A DNA stretch of 64,000 nucleotides from Wuchereria bancrofti (Eukaryota; Nematoda; Chromadorea; Rhabditida; Onchocercidae). A model generated the notes under the pieces. It worked only from the letters and a program-made list of their open reading frames with translations, made no database searches and was not told where the DNA came from. Of the stretch, positions 13,701 to 26,535 are shown one piece after another (positions within the stretch are counted from its first letter, which is position 1; each line of letters begins with the position of its first letter). A program made the translations under genes and the position numbers. The stretch spans positions 12,304,653 to 12,368,652 of the forward strand of contig SSBO01000001.1 of NCBI GenBank assembly GCA_005281725.1. The letters run 5' to 3'.

Positions 13701-14154
13701 GTACATATTCCAGCTTATATGTCTAAATTAATTGATAATTATAAGATTAAACAATTTTATCAGAGTAATTGCATCAATCACATCAAAATCTCATCAATAC
13801 AACATTTTTTTTAAGAGAAAAAAGGACGAAATAAATGCTTTATTTTATAATTTAAAAATCAAAATGTTAACTGATTGAAAAATTTTATATTTCATAAAAA
13901 ATTCAGCATTTCGTAAATTTTATTGCAATTCATTACCGTTATTAAACAACAATTTCGTTTCTTACTTTTTTATTTAACTTTTGTTATTTTTTATATATGT
14001 AAGGACGCACATACAAACACATACACACATACATGCACACAATTATTATTTCAAACTTTCAACATTTTTGAAAATTTCAAATCATAAATTCTTTGCCATT
14101 TAATACATTTTCAACTAAATCCATCAATTATACAAATGTCAACATATGTTGTGA

Positions 14155-14225
14155 AACAGTAATACTCTGTATGTGTGTATGTGTATGTATGTGTGTGTGT
14201 CCGTCTGTCTGTCTGTGTATGTGTT
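14155..14225. repeat. GT-rich simple sequence
   Basis: Imperfect TGTGTATG units and a GTCTGTCTGTCT run. Cys/Val/Met-rich open frames over it are artefacts of the repeat. Confidence 0.7.
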
Positions 14226-14339
14226 TGGAAATTATTTATCGAAAAAAAAAACTTTTCTACAATTACTTTTTTTTTTCTTAATTAACAAGCAACTCTTCTA
14301 CTAATTCATTATCGTCTTCCATCCATCTTTATTTACTTT

Positions 14340-14395
14340 CTTCTTACTTCTCCTCTCCTCTCTCTTTCTCTCTCTCTCTCCCTCTCTGTCAACAA
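14340..14395. repeat. CT-rich simple sequence
   Basis: An imperfect polypyrimidine tract, mostly CTCTCT. Confidence 0.7.
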
Positions 14396-14654
14396 TAATG
14401 TCGCCACTTACCATTTCATTTATTATTTTCACTTTTTTTTAATTAAATAATTTTTTTCTGTTGAAAGAAAGAACGAAATTCAATTGCTTTATTGCACTTT
14501 TTATTTTTTTTGTCCAAAACTTTTCGTTTTCTTTGATGTTCTAAATTTTTTTTTTTCTAAAACTTTACAAACAAATTTTTTCATCCTTGTTTTCAATGTC
14601 ATACACTTCAATTTTATCGATTTTGCTAACATTGCAGTAAAGTTTCAAAGCTCA

Positions 14655-14870
14655 ATAGTGTATGTGCGTATGTGTATGTGCGTGTGTGTATGACATGCGT
14701 GTACATGTTTATGTATTATATGTGCACGTACGTGTATGTGCATACCTGTGCGTGTATATATGTGCATGTGTGTGGGCCTTGTCTTGCATGTGTATGTTTG
14801 TGTGTGTATGTGTATGTATGTCCGTGTCTGTGTTGTACATGTGCGTGTATGTATGTGTGTGTGCTTTTCG
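14655..14870. repeat. Extended TG/TATG microsatellite-like tract
   Basis: About 200 bases of imperfect TGTGTGTA, TGTGCGTG and TGTATGTA units. The long open frames here encode only Cys/Val/Met/Tyr repeats and are rejected as genes. Confidence 0.75.
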
Positions 14871-15511
14871 CAATAAATCTTTTTTTAATTGGCATTAAAG
14901 CGCTACAGATGGATGTCTCATACGATTTTATTCGGGCAAAATGACTTTGTCAATATTTATATTTTCATAGTATTTATTTGACATATTGTTAAATTTTGCT
15001 AATAAAATCATTTTTTTAGAAAAAATTTTATCAGTTATTATTAGAAAAAATTTTTAATTCTAGGAAATAATTTTTAACTTCGATAATTCAATTTTATTTT
15101 AAATACTGAAAATTGTAATATTAATCGAGTTTCAATTAACATAAAATATTATTTACAATGTTTGGAGTGATTTCTTAATTCTAAAATTACATTCATTTAA
15201 ATTTTAGTTATAAATATGAATCCATATTAAATTGGTGCAGAATTGTCTGATAAATTAGCTATGAGTTCGATTAGATGTATAAAAACACAGTATAAAAATC
15301 ATGAAATGATATTAAGAATAGTATAATAAATCAAATTGGATTTCAATTCTTTTTTTAAATGATTAATAGCTAAATTCGTAGTCGTTAACTACTCAAAGAT
15401 TTGCTTTTTTTTTTTTTGTAATAGAAATTGAATTTCAAATTTTTAGGCGTGAATAGAAGATCGGATTTCTGCCATTTCGCAAAATGTTAAAAGCTTAATA
15501 ATAAATTGTTA

Positions 15512-18500
15512 ATGGACAAAAAAATTGTTAAATCATACGAATGCGAAAATATGCTAAATAGTAATCAACAAACGAGTTCCAATGTTATTCGATGTCCGAT
15601 ACCAACAGCACCAGTACTTGAAGTAACAATTTGTAATTATCAGATTAATTAGCCCTAAATTTTAATCATATCAATTAATATTTAGGATAATTTTGAAAAT
15701 TTTTCATATTTGAAAAATTTAAGAAGACTTGGTAATGATTTAGTAAAGCTTAGTTTAGTCATTTCGATTAGTTGATTAATTATTAATTAATAAGGAATTA
15801 ACTTATCGATTAAATATATAACAATCCAAAAGAGCAAAAAATTTCTGCTGAAGCAGTAAAAATTTTGTTAATATATACGAGCAAATAATTCATTAATTAA
15901 TTTCTTAGTTTGGTTTATTTTTTTCTTTTAATGAGTTTTGCATATTGAAACTTTAGTTGTTTGCGAAAATATCTACATATATGTACGTATGTATTCACAT
16001 TTTACGTCATAAAAACTTCATACGTTTTCTACTTTACATTTTAAATATTTAAAAATTGTAAAAAATCTATAACAAATTTAATAAAAATTATGCTAACAAT
16101 TTTTGCTTTCTTGCACTAACTTTCATTAGAACTGTGTTAGAATTTTTATTATAACTTTATTAGAACTGTGATGATGCGCCTTATTCCGTAACTATTTTAC
16201 GTGATCCACCGCCGTACAGTCCGCCACTGCTATCACAGTCGAATACGGAACCATTTTTGACGGAAATTTCCCAAAAAGAGAACGGGAAATCACGACAATT
16301 GCGCCGATGTGATACAGATGTGATGTTCAAAGTTGCATTATTTGGTGGGATAATTGCGGGTAGAGTCATTTTAAAATAATTTTTTTACACTAATTTTAAA
16401 TAAGTATGTTTTAAAACAATAATAAAAAAAAACTGAAGCAAATTTTTCAATAAAGTACAAAGTAGTTCGCATATTTGACTTCAAACTTATAAATTTTTTT
16501 AAATATTATGCAAGTTATAAGTATATACTTTTCTCTTTTGTTATTTTATTCAAATAGTATTTTTTTCCTCCATGGAATTCAGTCCGTAAATCTTTATATG
16601 ATATCAAAATGATAGCAGTTAGATTAATAAATCAAAATTTGCCTCAGTTTTCGATGTTTGAAGTTTTGAAATTTTGACTTGATATAAATTAAAACTGCTT
16701 TACAAACAGTTAAATATTGGATGGATTACATTGAATTAGAATGACGAAATTAATTTTAATGGTTTTAGATAGTGTTAATTTTGTTGACATTTTTGTGTCA
16801 CCAACTGAAATTACGAAATATGATATGTTAAAAAATTTTTGGAATGCATAAAATAACAAAAAAATTGGTTGGACAGATAAAAAAAAAAGAGGAATTATAT
16901 AGTATTGATGAAAATTGATGTGTGCTTCAGTTACTTAGCAAATAAAATTTCAATTATACAATGACTACTTTATTTGTTGAATAAATTCTACAAAAGAAAA
17001 AAAAAAGAAAAAAGAACGAAAAAAGGGGAAAACAAAAAAATATTTTAGCTTTTATGCTAGCTGGCGGTATTTGGTGCTTATACGATTCATCACCATATTG
17101 TCCGTACTTTTCCGCCATTTGGACATCAATCGTATTTATCGTAAATGCTTTGGTTGGTATTGTAGCTGCAAAACGTTGTACCGTAAACCTCTTTGTTGCT
17201 TATTTGGTGCTTTCATTAATATCCGTAATGCTATGTGCCATTAGCGCTACTATCTCGGCTAGGTAATCAAATATTAGCTACCATTTAAAAAAAAAAAATG
17301 AATTGAAATCTGTTACAAATATATAATGCATTTTAATAATAGTAAATTAATTAATAAACATATATGAAGATTAGCGTATATATTTCTATTAAATATATTT
17401 TAAATTATAACGATAGAATTATTATCATTGTATAATGATTTCATTCATTATTAATAATTAATTAATAAATTAATCGTCAAATATATTATTCTATAAATTT
17501 CGGATATTTGTTATGTAAGAATGAAAATGTAAATGAATGAGTAATATTAAAACTACATATATTTTGTAGAAGAATATTTGATTGAAAAACTAAATATAAA
17601 GTAAGATTTAAGTAAGTTTCAAATTGTTCTAAAATGATTTTAGAATTAAAAGTATGAACTTTATAAATATATTTTTTTTTTCACCTATAATATTTAATTT
17701 TCAAATTATTGTAGGAATTGGTCTTTGATCGGTACTTATCAACATCCAAAAATTGATCGTAATGAAGCATTTTGTTTGATCGGTGAATATGATGCTTCTC
17801 GGGCACGATATATTTTAACACAAATGAATCGTTATGATTTTAAACAGTGCTTATTTCAACTTAAAGTAGGTATTGGCATCAACAGTATACAATTTATTAT
17901 TGCTATTATTGAAGGTTCGGCTCTTTTATTTTAATTCATTTTTAAAAATTATCATTTAATATACATTTTAAAACATTAAGGAATTTAAATTTTTAATTCA
18001 TCTAATAAATTCACGCATAATTGACGAATTATTAGAATTTATTTCTAACACTGTGAAAAAAATTGATATTTTTTTGGTATTAATCATAAAAAAAAAAAAT
18101 AGAATAAAATATTTCTATTATATTATAACTGTTAAATGTTACATTCAATTTTCCTAGTGATTTCGAATTTTGATTTGTTTCTTCTAATTATTTTAGCAAT
18201 TAATTTTTGAGAGTAATAAACGAGATTGTAATAATATTTTGGTGTTTGTCCTACAAATAAGATTAATTTTTTTAGTACAGATTTTCATCTTCAATACATA
18301 TGATTAAGTAATTCGATAATCTAATTAACGACTAAATTAATAGCTGAATTGATAACTAATATGACATTTTCAAAAATATTATAAATTGTTTTTTTTTCCT
18401 GTGCAACAGTAGCGCTAGGGATTATCATTATTATCATTAGGTAAATAATGTTATTATTTCAGGCTGACAGGACATTCATTTCTAATTATATTATATATGA

Positions 18501-18630
18501 ATATTCATTTCCAATATTATTATCATTTCATCATTTAAATTGTATATTTTATTTAATTTCAGCCGTTCTTAATTTTCTTTCGTCAATTCTATGCTGTAAG
18601 CAAATATGTACGAAATGTTTTGGTACTTAA
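15512..18630 (+). CDS. Four-pass membrane protein, CD20/tetraspan-like topology
   Basis: Five exons join in phase: 15512-15622, 16164-16359, 17049-17262, 17715-17914 and 18563-18630. They encode 262 residues. The N-terminal ~90 residues are hydrophilic, with Ser/Pro/Gln stretches and a PPPYSP motif of the type bound by WW domains. Four hydrophobic segments follow: VALFGGIIAAFMLAGGIWCL, YFSAIWTSIVFIVNALVGIV, FVAYLVLSLISVMLCAISAT and GINSIQFIIAIIEAVLNFLS. A cysteine-rich tail (CCKQICTKCF) follows. The last loop is the longest. Topology resembles MS4A/CD20-like proteins more than true tetraspanins, because no CCG motif is seen. The family assignment is an inference and the protein may be nematode-specific. 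The start is the first ATG in frame after an upstream short frame that stops at once. A possible 31-nt exon at 18410-18440 breaks the phase and was left out. Confidence 0.8.
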
Positions 18631-19614
18631 TCACTTTATTATAATTAATTCACGACAATTTATTCAACGAACTTTCACGTTTATTATTCATTTATCACGA
18701 ATAATCAGTATATTGGAACTCAAATGTATTGATTCAAACAACGATAATCATTTTTATTAGTTTGATAATTATTTTATAGATATCAATTTAATAGAATTTA
18801 ATCCTTGCGACTTTTTCTTTCTTTTTTTCTTTTTAAATTTGTGCAAAAACTGTAACAAATTGTAAAATTTGTAGCAGTGAAATCAGTCCACTGATAAGGA
18901 AATATTTTAAGATAAAATACTGTTGCAATACTAATACTTCTTATAATTATTTATGCTTATATTGTTATTATTGTTACTCATGCTGTCTATAATTAAAATG
19001 TTTTAAATGAAGTGATATGTTATCACTCTATGATAACAAATACCATTTCATGTTATCATTCTATGATAACAGTTACAATTGTATCCATACAACATAATCT
19101 CTAACCATGCATAATTTGTACATTACTACTCCATTATTTTTAATTAAACTTTTCTCGTTTCAATTGCATTTTTTTTATGAAATGGTATTTATTATCATAA
19201 ATACCATTCCATCATATTTATGTATACTTAAAATAAGCCAGTTAAGATTAAATTGATTAATTAATTAATTAAGAGTTTACTAGGACTTTTCAAATTATAG
19301 TTTAAAGTAATTATAAAAAGTGCAAAAAAAAGGAAGAAAAAGAAAAACGACTTTATATCTAATAAATTTTAATCAACAAAATAAAAGTATATGATTAAAG
19401 TGTTAAGAATTAATATGAAATAAATTGTTATCTTCATTTAATTATTTATCTCTTAATTTATGCATTTTATTTTATTATGAAATCGAAAAATAATAAACTA
19501 TTGCTTTTCAAAAAAAATATATATACATATGTATAAATTTTTGAAAATTTTGCATAATATTAATTGAATAAAAACTTATTAATTCGTCATTTTCAACATT
19601 ATTTTCATTTCAAA
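18631..19614. other. Intergenic between tetraspan gene and next gene
   Basis: About 1 kb with no coding block. It holds the paired GATA-type palindromes described separately and is the likely promoter region of the plus-strand gene starting at 19615. Confidence 0.6.
19019..19070. promoter_or_regulatory. Two 19-bp palindromes with GATA-factor cores
   Basis: GTTATCACTCTATGATAAC (19019-19037) and GTTATCATTCTATGATAAC (19052-19070) are near-identical inverted repeats 33 bp apart. Each half carries TGATAA, the core bound by GATA factors such as intestinal ELT-2 in C. elegans. They lie about 0.55 kb upstream of the gene starting at 19615. The regulatory role is inferred from the motif only. Confidence 0.45.
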
Positions 19615-22455
19615 ATGTTACAAATAGCATTTTTTCTAAATTATGCTATGTATTTTCTCAAAAAATTCAACATTATTTGGGCAACTGAAGAAGAAATAGC
19701 TGAAGGAGTTCATTATTCATCAGGTAGAAAAATTTTAATTCTATCAATCGTTTCTCTTTTTTTTTCGTACGGAATAGTATAAAACAAAAAGAAATATATG
19801 TGTATGTATGTGCGAAATAATACTTACTTGATGATTTTAATTTTTTTTTCTAATTTTGCTAAAAATTTGAATCAAAATTGCTTTCCACTCATTCTATTTC
19901 ATTCATTCCTTTAAAATTACTATTATTAATATCGAATCATCGTATTTTTGATTTCGGATTACTCAAATGGTCAAATACAAGATGAAAATCATTGTTACCA
20001 ATGGATACCATTTATAATGGTTTGTATTGTATGTAAACTTTGTAATTTAAGCATAAAATCATTTTTGCTACAATTGATTTGACATGAAATGCTAAATCAA
20101 ATTAAATTAAACATAAAATAAAGCATTAATTGATCCTGAATAGTGCTATTCATTTATTATTAAAATTAATGAAGCATTTCTCTTCTTTTCTTAGGTAAAT
20201 GAAAGTACTCGAGAAACATTTGATAGTGATTTATGCAAAAAATATAAACGGCATAGTCTTTTCATTGAATCAAATGATGAATGGAAATTTATTAAAAAGT
20301 TTATTACAGGTATTTTTGTGTCACTAAGAAGGCTCTTATAAAATTTTATGTTGAATTAAAAATTTTTTCTTTATTTAAAATACATCAACAACTCCTTTTT
20401 TTAAATAAATTTCATGTTTTTTAAAAAATATTTTCAAAAATCAATTGTTAGAAAAAAGCATTATGACTAATTTTTTTTTTTTAAATAATATGTCGAAATC
20501 TTGTCTCTTTCTTTTTTATGAAATTAAAAAATGGGGAGAGATTAAAAATTAGTAGGACTGAAAATGTTAAAAAAAAAAAATCATTTGTAAAATTTAGTAC
20601 TGCCACCAAAATTCTGATTGTTTACAAGGCATTCTTAACCAATCTACTTTTCATAAATACTTTAAAAAATTGACAAGCAAATTACATTATGAAAAATTTC
20701 TCAACAATCTATTGTAAATTGATAATCTTCAATCTCCAAACTTATCAGTTATGTTTGAAATTTCGTAAAACATTTTCGTTTTTTCCTCGCATCAATACTA
20801 AGTTTTTTTTCTTTTGCTTAAATTCTGTCCCATTACTTGCTATGCGCTAACAGTTTGCTCAAAATAATATTTAAATCGAATCAAATATAATAAATTTTAA
20901 ACTTGCTACCTTTTTTATTTCTATTTTTTTTTTTATACGGTGATAAAAGAGGAATAAATTTGCAGAAGCTTCGTATGAGTTTATTGCTGAAATGAAAGTT
21001 AACAATTCCGTAAGTCTAAATGTATTATTGGATGGCGTAGAACGTTTTGGAAAAATAAGTCCGAAAATGGTATATGATAAATATTTGAAAGATTATCAAA
21101 TTCATCGTGATAACAGTGTACCATGCAAACGTTATGTTATAGTTGCTCAATGGCCTGAACTAAGTGGTAGGTGATGTGATCAATTATTTTTGAATTAACT
21201 TTCTGTTAGCATCTATTGTAGTAATTGCATTGTCTGTTTCCATGTCTATTTTTATCCTTCATTCAACTTATCAATTTTCTTACTTCTGAAATGTAATTGA
21301 TTAATTTTCAAAAATTTATTTCAGCTTTAACTACTGTAATATGTTAATAATTATTGAGAAACTTATTTTGCACAAAAGTTGGCAAAGTTAAATTGAAACT
21401 TTAATTTGTAATAAATCGATTAAATTGTATAAAGCGAAGTTAATTCACCTTAAATTGACAATTTTTCATGGAAATAAAGAAATCAAGCGAAGAATGGAAG
21501 CTATGAAATTTGTTAATGGAAAACCGCCAAACGGTATATAAGAATATAAGTTTATCATAATAACAATTTAACAAACAATGAGAAAGTGTTGATTTAGTTA
21601 TTAATGATCGATATGAAGGGAAAAATGTCTGATAAACTCTTCAAATACTATGTACAGTTATTACAAACAGTACTCCACGTATCACGATTCCAAAATTTGA
21701 TTATAATATCAAAATATGCAAAACAATTTGGTATATATTTATAAAAACATAAATAATGAAGCATATGGATAAATAATTAGACAAAAATTATAAAAGTGTG
21801 AACAAAATATTACAATAATTAATTAATTAATCAATCAATTTCTAGGAATATTGAGCATATCAGTACAATCAATTTCATGTACAGAATTGAAAAATCGTAT
21901 ATGGCATATCATATGCAAGCGACATGTAAGTTCAAAAATATAATATCAAATTTACAATAAATTATTAAGATTAATGCACTAGTAATATTAACAACCTATT
22001 TTATTAAAGTATTTATCGTGTAAAAGAAAAAAGAATTAAAAAAAACCCTTGGTTAAATTGAAAAATAGCTGTGTAAAGAATTCAGTAAATAAAATTATTT
22101 AAGTGTTTCCCATATTTGGAAGAAACTACTACGACAACCAGAGATTTCACTGTTTATGGAAGAGGTATTATCAATTAAGAAATATGGTGATATAGCTAAT
22201 GTTTATTTATACGAAACAAATCATGACACATAAATATTAATTCTTATCCAAATATGAGCGTTATGAGAAAGCAATTTATGAGCATAAATTCTTAAGTGAA
22301 AATGTTTAAAATAAAACACTTCACTCCTGTAAAATGTTGGCTAATTGAAATATAAGTGTTACTGGTAAATTTAAGAAATGCTTCTTTCTTGTATTCAGGT
22401 TATTTGGCAGAAAATTTCTGGATATCCTCTGCTTCCATCTCGTGCACAGAAAGTT
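19615..22455 (+). CDS. Unidentified protein, at least seven exons
   Basis: Seven exons keep phase: 19615-19723, about 19982-20020, 20195-20309, 20966-21166, 21480-21533, 21846-21925 and 22399-22455. The product has at least about 217 residues, and no stop was placed, so one or more 3' exons are missing from the model. It is hydrophilic after a short hydrophobic start. Recognisable blocks are ATEEEIAEGVHYSS, a polar SDLCKKYKRHSLFIESNDEW block, ISPKMVYDKYLKDYQIHRD, YVIVAQWPELSG, RRMEAMKFVNGKPPN and KRHVIWQKISGYPLLPSR. I do not recognise the family. The ATG at 19615 and exon 2 (weak CAAG acceptor) are the least certain parts. Exons 3, 4, 6 and 7 have strong splice signals. A promoter-side GATA palindrome pair lies upstream. 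Confidence 0.6.
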
Positions 22456-23390
22456 GTAAGTTTCATATATTAGAAAATATTACTTCTTGGGAGAAATTTA
22501 AATTCAAACTCAGTGAATAAATTTTTTTTCCTTCTCCATTTATTATATTGGAATTAACTGTAATCGATTAGAAATGCTTTCCAGGCTGTTTACGACAAAA
22601 AATGCTTCTGTTACTCTTAATGTATTATTATTATTATTATTATTACTATGGTCAAAAATTATTTTAAAAATTGTTGAATAAATTTCCAATTTCAATCCAT
22701 ATTGAATATAATCAGGTATTATCATTTAGTTATTAAAATTTAGTACAAAATTCTTTACAAACAGAAATAAGGCATAATTATTCGTTCATCAGTTAAACAA
22801 GAATGTGTCTATCTGATTTATGTGAAGACATATCCGCCACTTATTTCATAAAAACGTGTGCAAATAATTAATGCAAGATAATGAATTTAAGAAAATGCAC
22901 GAGAAGTAAAGTAAATGGAATAGGAGAAATGAGAACGGAACTATTAGTTGAAAAATTCTAAAAGACTCCAAATTTGTTCTAATTTTTTTATTCCGAGAAA
23001 AATTTTTCCATTACGAAATTATCTCTTTATAATGCCCATTTTTTAACTCCGCCAATTATCTTATCTTCTATCATATTAACATTTAATAGGAAAATTCTTT
23101 TTTGGCGAAGAATAAAAAAAAATTATACCTCAACTTTCAGGTTTTTTTCCCTTTCATGTCGTATATTCTTCTTTGTTCGGCTGAAATTTGCTTTTAAATT
23201 AATTTTCTACTAAAAAAGAAAAAAAAAGATGTCAGCTCGAAATTAGCATGAATTTATTCAAATAAGTAATTATAAGAGATATCAACTCTACTTATTATCA
23301 ATACTTGAATACTAGAAACACTTCCCAATTCAATATTCAATGAAGAGAATATCCCATAAGCAGCACATGCCAAACATAATTTATTGGGAA
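22456..23390. other. No supported gene; possible 3' exon region
   Basis: A-rich on the plus strand, with a short ATT microsatellite at about 22621-22647. The last exon of the preceding gene should lie here or further right. A frame after an ATTAG acceptor near 22570 is possible but runs into the microsatellite. Confidence 0.4.
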
Positions 23391-23394
23391 AGAT

Positions 23395-25420
23395 TCAAAT
23401 GATGTGACAGAAAGCCGTAAGTTGTTTCCCACCTGGAAGCGTCCAAATTTGATTCAAAAATCATTAATCCGACAAGATAAAGCATATGATCGAGAGTTAT
23501 TCATTTCGCAGCTGTTAAAAAAAGCATAAGCTAAATGAGCAGTGAATAGGCTGCTTATTTTTTCTTTTTTTGATATTTTTAAACTTTTATAAGATAATAT
23601 AGGAAGTTAATAATATAGATGAAAGCAATGCGTAATCGAAAGCAATGCCATCAGTATAACGGAATTATCATGAAATATCAGACTGTAAAACTATTTCCCA
23701 GTCCGGTTACAGTAGTAAATTTTGATAAATACAGAATTCAAGACAATTATGATTTGTTCTTTCTTTTTATTCATGTATTATAAAAATCATCTGTTAAGCA
23801 TGCTAAACAAGAAATTCACGAATAGTCTGCTAGAAAGCATTAAGCAAAAGTTATTTTAAGCAAAGAATAACAAGCGAGCAAATAATTCTTCAAAGCAGCT
23901 TCTTTTAATTCAAAATAAATTTCGACAATTGTTCATCCATGTTTAAAGTAGGTAATTGAAATCATATCTGCACTGATCAAAATGATGATAAATTATGGCA
24001 TAGAAGAAAATTTACTAAAAGAGCATCTTATAGTTTATAACTATCAGTATATAATCCCAACAATGATTAAAATTAAGATGTTTCATCAAAATTCATTGAA
24101 GATTGATTATCCCGTGGATGCATCGATGACATTAGATATGGAGATCTCTTACAAAGAAATGTTGAAGTGATGTATATTAAGTGGCAATAATTGTAAATGA
24201 CAATAAATTCGATATTAGCTGTACCAGATGGAGAATCATTTAAAATTGCTGCTTTTTACAAAACCGAAGTAGAAGAAAAATGAAGGGTGAAATTTCCATT
24301 TCGTTATATTCCGAAAGAAGATAATCTAATCGCCATGTAAGGTGCAAAAATTATAAAAAATGGAACATACTGGTTAAAAGAACCTAATAATGAATGAATT
24401 CAAGAAAAACATCAATTTATGGAAGTATATGAAGACGAACACAAAGGCATATATTTTGAAGAATATTTTGCTTAAAAAAAATGATTAATTCTGGAAGGAA
24501 CAACCATCTGAATAGTGAAGTTTATTAAGCAAATGACAGAGATAAATATTTTGGTTAAATGCGCTATGAATTGAATGCGAAAATGTGAAAAAGAAGGTGT
24601 GAAAGCAATAAGAAAAACAAAATGATGATTTTATGATGATAAAGATTGTGGAGATCGAAATTAAAGAATTTGGAATTCGATAAAGAAGCATATGCCACAT
24701 ACATTATTTACTAAGATATAATTCAATTTAAGAAACATAGTAATGTAAGCTATTATATCAAGCCAATATTTCTGGCTTTGTGTAAATTTTTGGTCCTGAA
24801 AAAGTGAATTGAAGTGTCGTAAAAAAACTTAGAGCTTAGATAGCAAAATTGTTTCATCTATTTACCAATTATACTTCCAGAGATATAAGTGAATTCAACA
24901 GTGCTTTTATACAGCAGATTGGGTTTACTTAAGTCCAGTAGTGAGAGTTAGAGATTTAAAAGTTAAAAAGATTAGGGTAGTTATTTTGAGCAAATATTAA
25001 GTGACAAAAGAATTAACAAGGTAATGAATTAACTATCAAAAAGTGATTTGAAAAAGTATAAGGCTAACAACGTCAGAATAAAAAGTTCTTTAAGAATGAT
25101 CAGTTGGGTTAATAAAGAATGCAATGAGATTCTTCTAATCCTTAAGCAACTAATCATTCACAAAATTTTCCTTTCTAAGGCTCTGCTGGTGTTATACTTT
25201 TCTAAATTATTGAAAGAAGGCTATTATGAGAAAGGGATAAGAAAATAATGAACATATGGTCACTAAGGTAATCAATTTCGACAATTATAAAGTTATAGTT
25301 CCATTAACTTAATCTTACAGACACATCATTAATTATACTATTTATGTAAAACGGAAATCGGATCCACCGGAAATGCCTATTAAATGTTGAAAAAGAATAA
25401 TAAATGTCCTCAAAAACTTC
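23395..25420 (+). pseudogene. Decayed coding locus, possibly thioester/A2M-type protein
   Basis: Several plus-strand blocks read like protein but are broken by stops and frame changes. At about 23404-23529 there is a block containing SRKLFPTWKRPNL. At 23982-24170 one contains KEHLIVYNYQYIIPTMIKI. At 24214-24480 one contains VPDGESFKIAAFYKTEVEEK followed by TGA and more sequence with further stops, and at 25276-25389 one ends YVKRKSDPPEMPIKC. Stops replace what look like Trp or Gln codons. The order of an FPxTW-like block and then a V-x-NY block resembles the region before the thioester site of alpha-2-macroglobulin/TEP proteins, but I see no intact GCGEQ motif. Family assignment is tentative. 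Weak codon texture could also reflect A-rich chance frames. Confidence 0.35.
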
Positions 25421-26535
25421 TGAAAGATATAAAAATGACAATACATAATCAATTTAAAAAAGAAAATCTTATTGTCCAATATTATCTACCAAAGAAAGGA
25501 AAAAGAAACGTTGAACAGTTAAAAATTTCACTGGAGCAATGCCAAGCACTTCGGATTCTTTAAGCAAAAAAACAAAAGCAGTACAGGTAGAAAAAAGAAA
25601 AAGAAGAGATGCACCGAAAATCATCGCATATATATGTGGAAGAAATTAATCGCATGGATAGGTAATGAAGCATAAGTTTCTTGAAAAACGAGAAAAACTT
25701 TCCTGAAAAACAGAAAACTTCACCTGAGACAAATTATAGCTAAAGATTGACCAAATAATTAGCTCAACTTAGACTATGGAATAGAATGTAAAGAAATGAC
25801 AAGAGAACATAAAAAGATGAATGAAAAAAAAAAAAGAAAAAAAATTGAAGGATGAAGGCCTTGTTTTATCGAAAATTAAAAAAGTGTGTATAGAGGATGA
25901 TGAGGTTAAGAGACAATACATTACACTATTTACTATTGAAAGTCTTTCGTTCTGAAGCTAACAACCTTCGATCGTAAGCTTCGAAGTAATCAGGCAGCAA
26001 ATTTCCAAGTACATAGTGTTAAACGTTATATGAAACTGTAGAATTAAACGGAAAGAATTTCAATAGTGAATTCAATTAAATAGAGTGGAATAAAAGTTAG
26101 ACGATGTCCTCATATTTTATAAAGATAAAAAAATTTTCGTGTAACGAGTGTTTTGATCTAAAGTTGTAACAAATAATTTGATCCACTATTGATATAGATG
26201 AATTGAAGAAACAAAAGGAAATAGCAAAAATTATTCAAAAATATTTGAATATTAGCATAAAACAACGAATAAGAAAGCATAAAAAAAAGTCGTTCTCATC
26301 ATATTCCTCTAGTTGATTTGTTTACTTATAATTGTTTACTTATAAATAGTTCCAATTCAATAATATACCAGAAAGAAGAAAAATAATCATTATCTGTTAA
26401 AGGAAGAACAGCAAATATGAGAGCTAATATGTAAAAATAGCATTAAACCCAAAGCATATATTAAAGTGCACTTGAAAATAGCAATGAAAGCCAACAAAAA
26501 AAAAAAATTTTAATTTTTAAAAATTTCTTCATGTG
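25421..26535. other. A-rich region without a supported gene
   Basis: A-rich sequence downstream of the decayed locus and just beyond the 3' end of the minus-strand ORAI gene. Lys/Asn/Glu-rich open stretches occur but none has splice context or a recognisable motif. Confidence 0.45.

Larger units (their letters stand above)
6310..15511. other. Long AT-rich intergenic region
   Basis: About 9 kb without a gene I can support. It contains homopolymer A/T runs, short hairpins, tandem duplications (listed separately) and GT/CT-rich simple sequence. Open frames here, for example minus-strand 12759-12547 and 13418-13236, translate to Phe/Leu/Ile/Lys/Asn-rich noise with no splice context. Missing 5' exons of the minus-strand gene ending at 5882 may be hidden here. 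Confidence 0.55.

Noticed and set aside
14662..14944. Two overlapping Cys/Val-rich open frames
   Set aside because: They are translations of a TG/TATG simple-sequence tract and have no splice context.
16181..16369. Minus-strand 62-codon frame
   Set aside because: It is the antisense of exon 2 of the plus-strand four-pass membrane protein, which has in-phase exons on both sides.
18410..18440. Possible 31-nt exon in the four-pass protein gene
   Set aside because: Including it puts the last exon out of frame; exon 17715-17914 joins 18563-18630 directly in phase.
19940..20020. YQWIPF motif suggesting an innexin
   Set aside because: YQW-PF occurs in innexins, but the rest of this gene (exons at 20195 to 22455) has no innexin features; the match is most likely chance.
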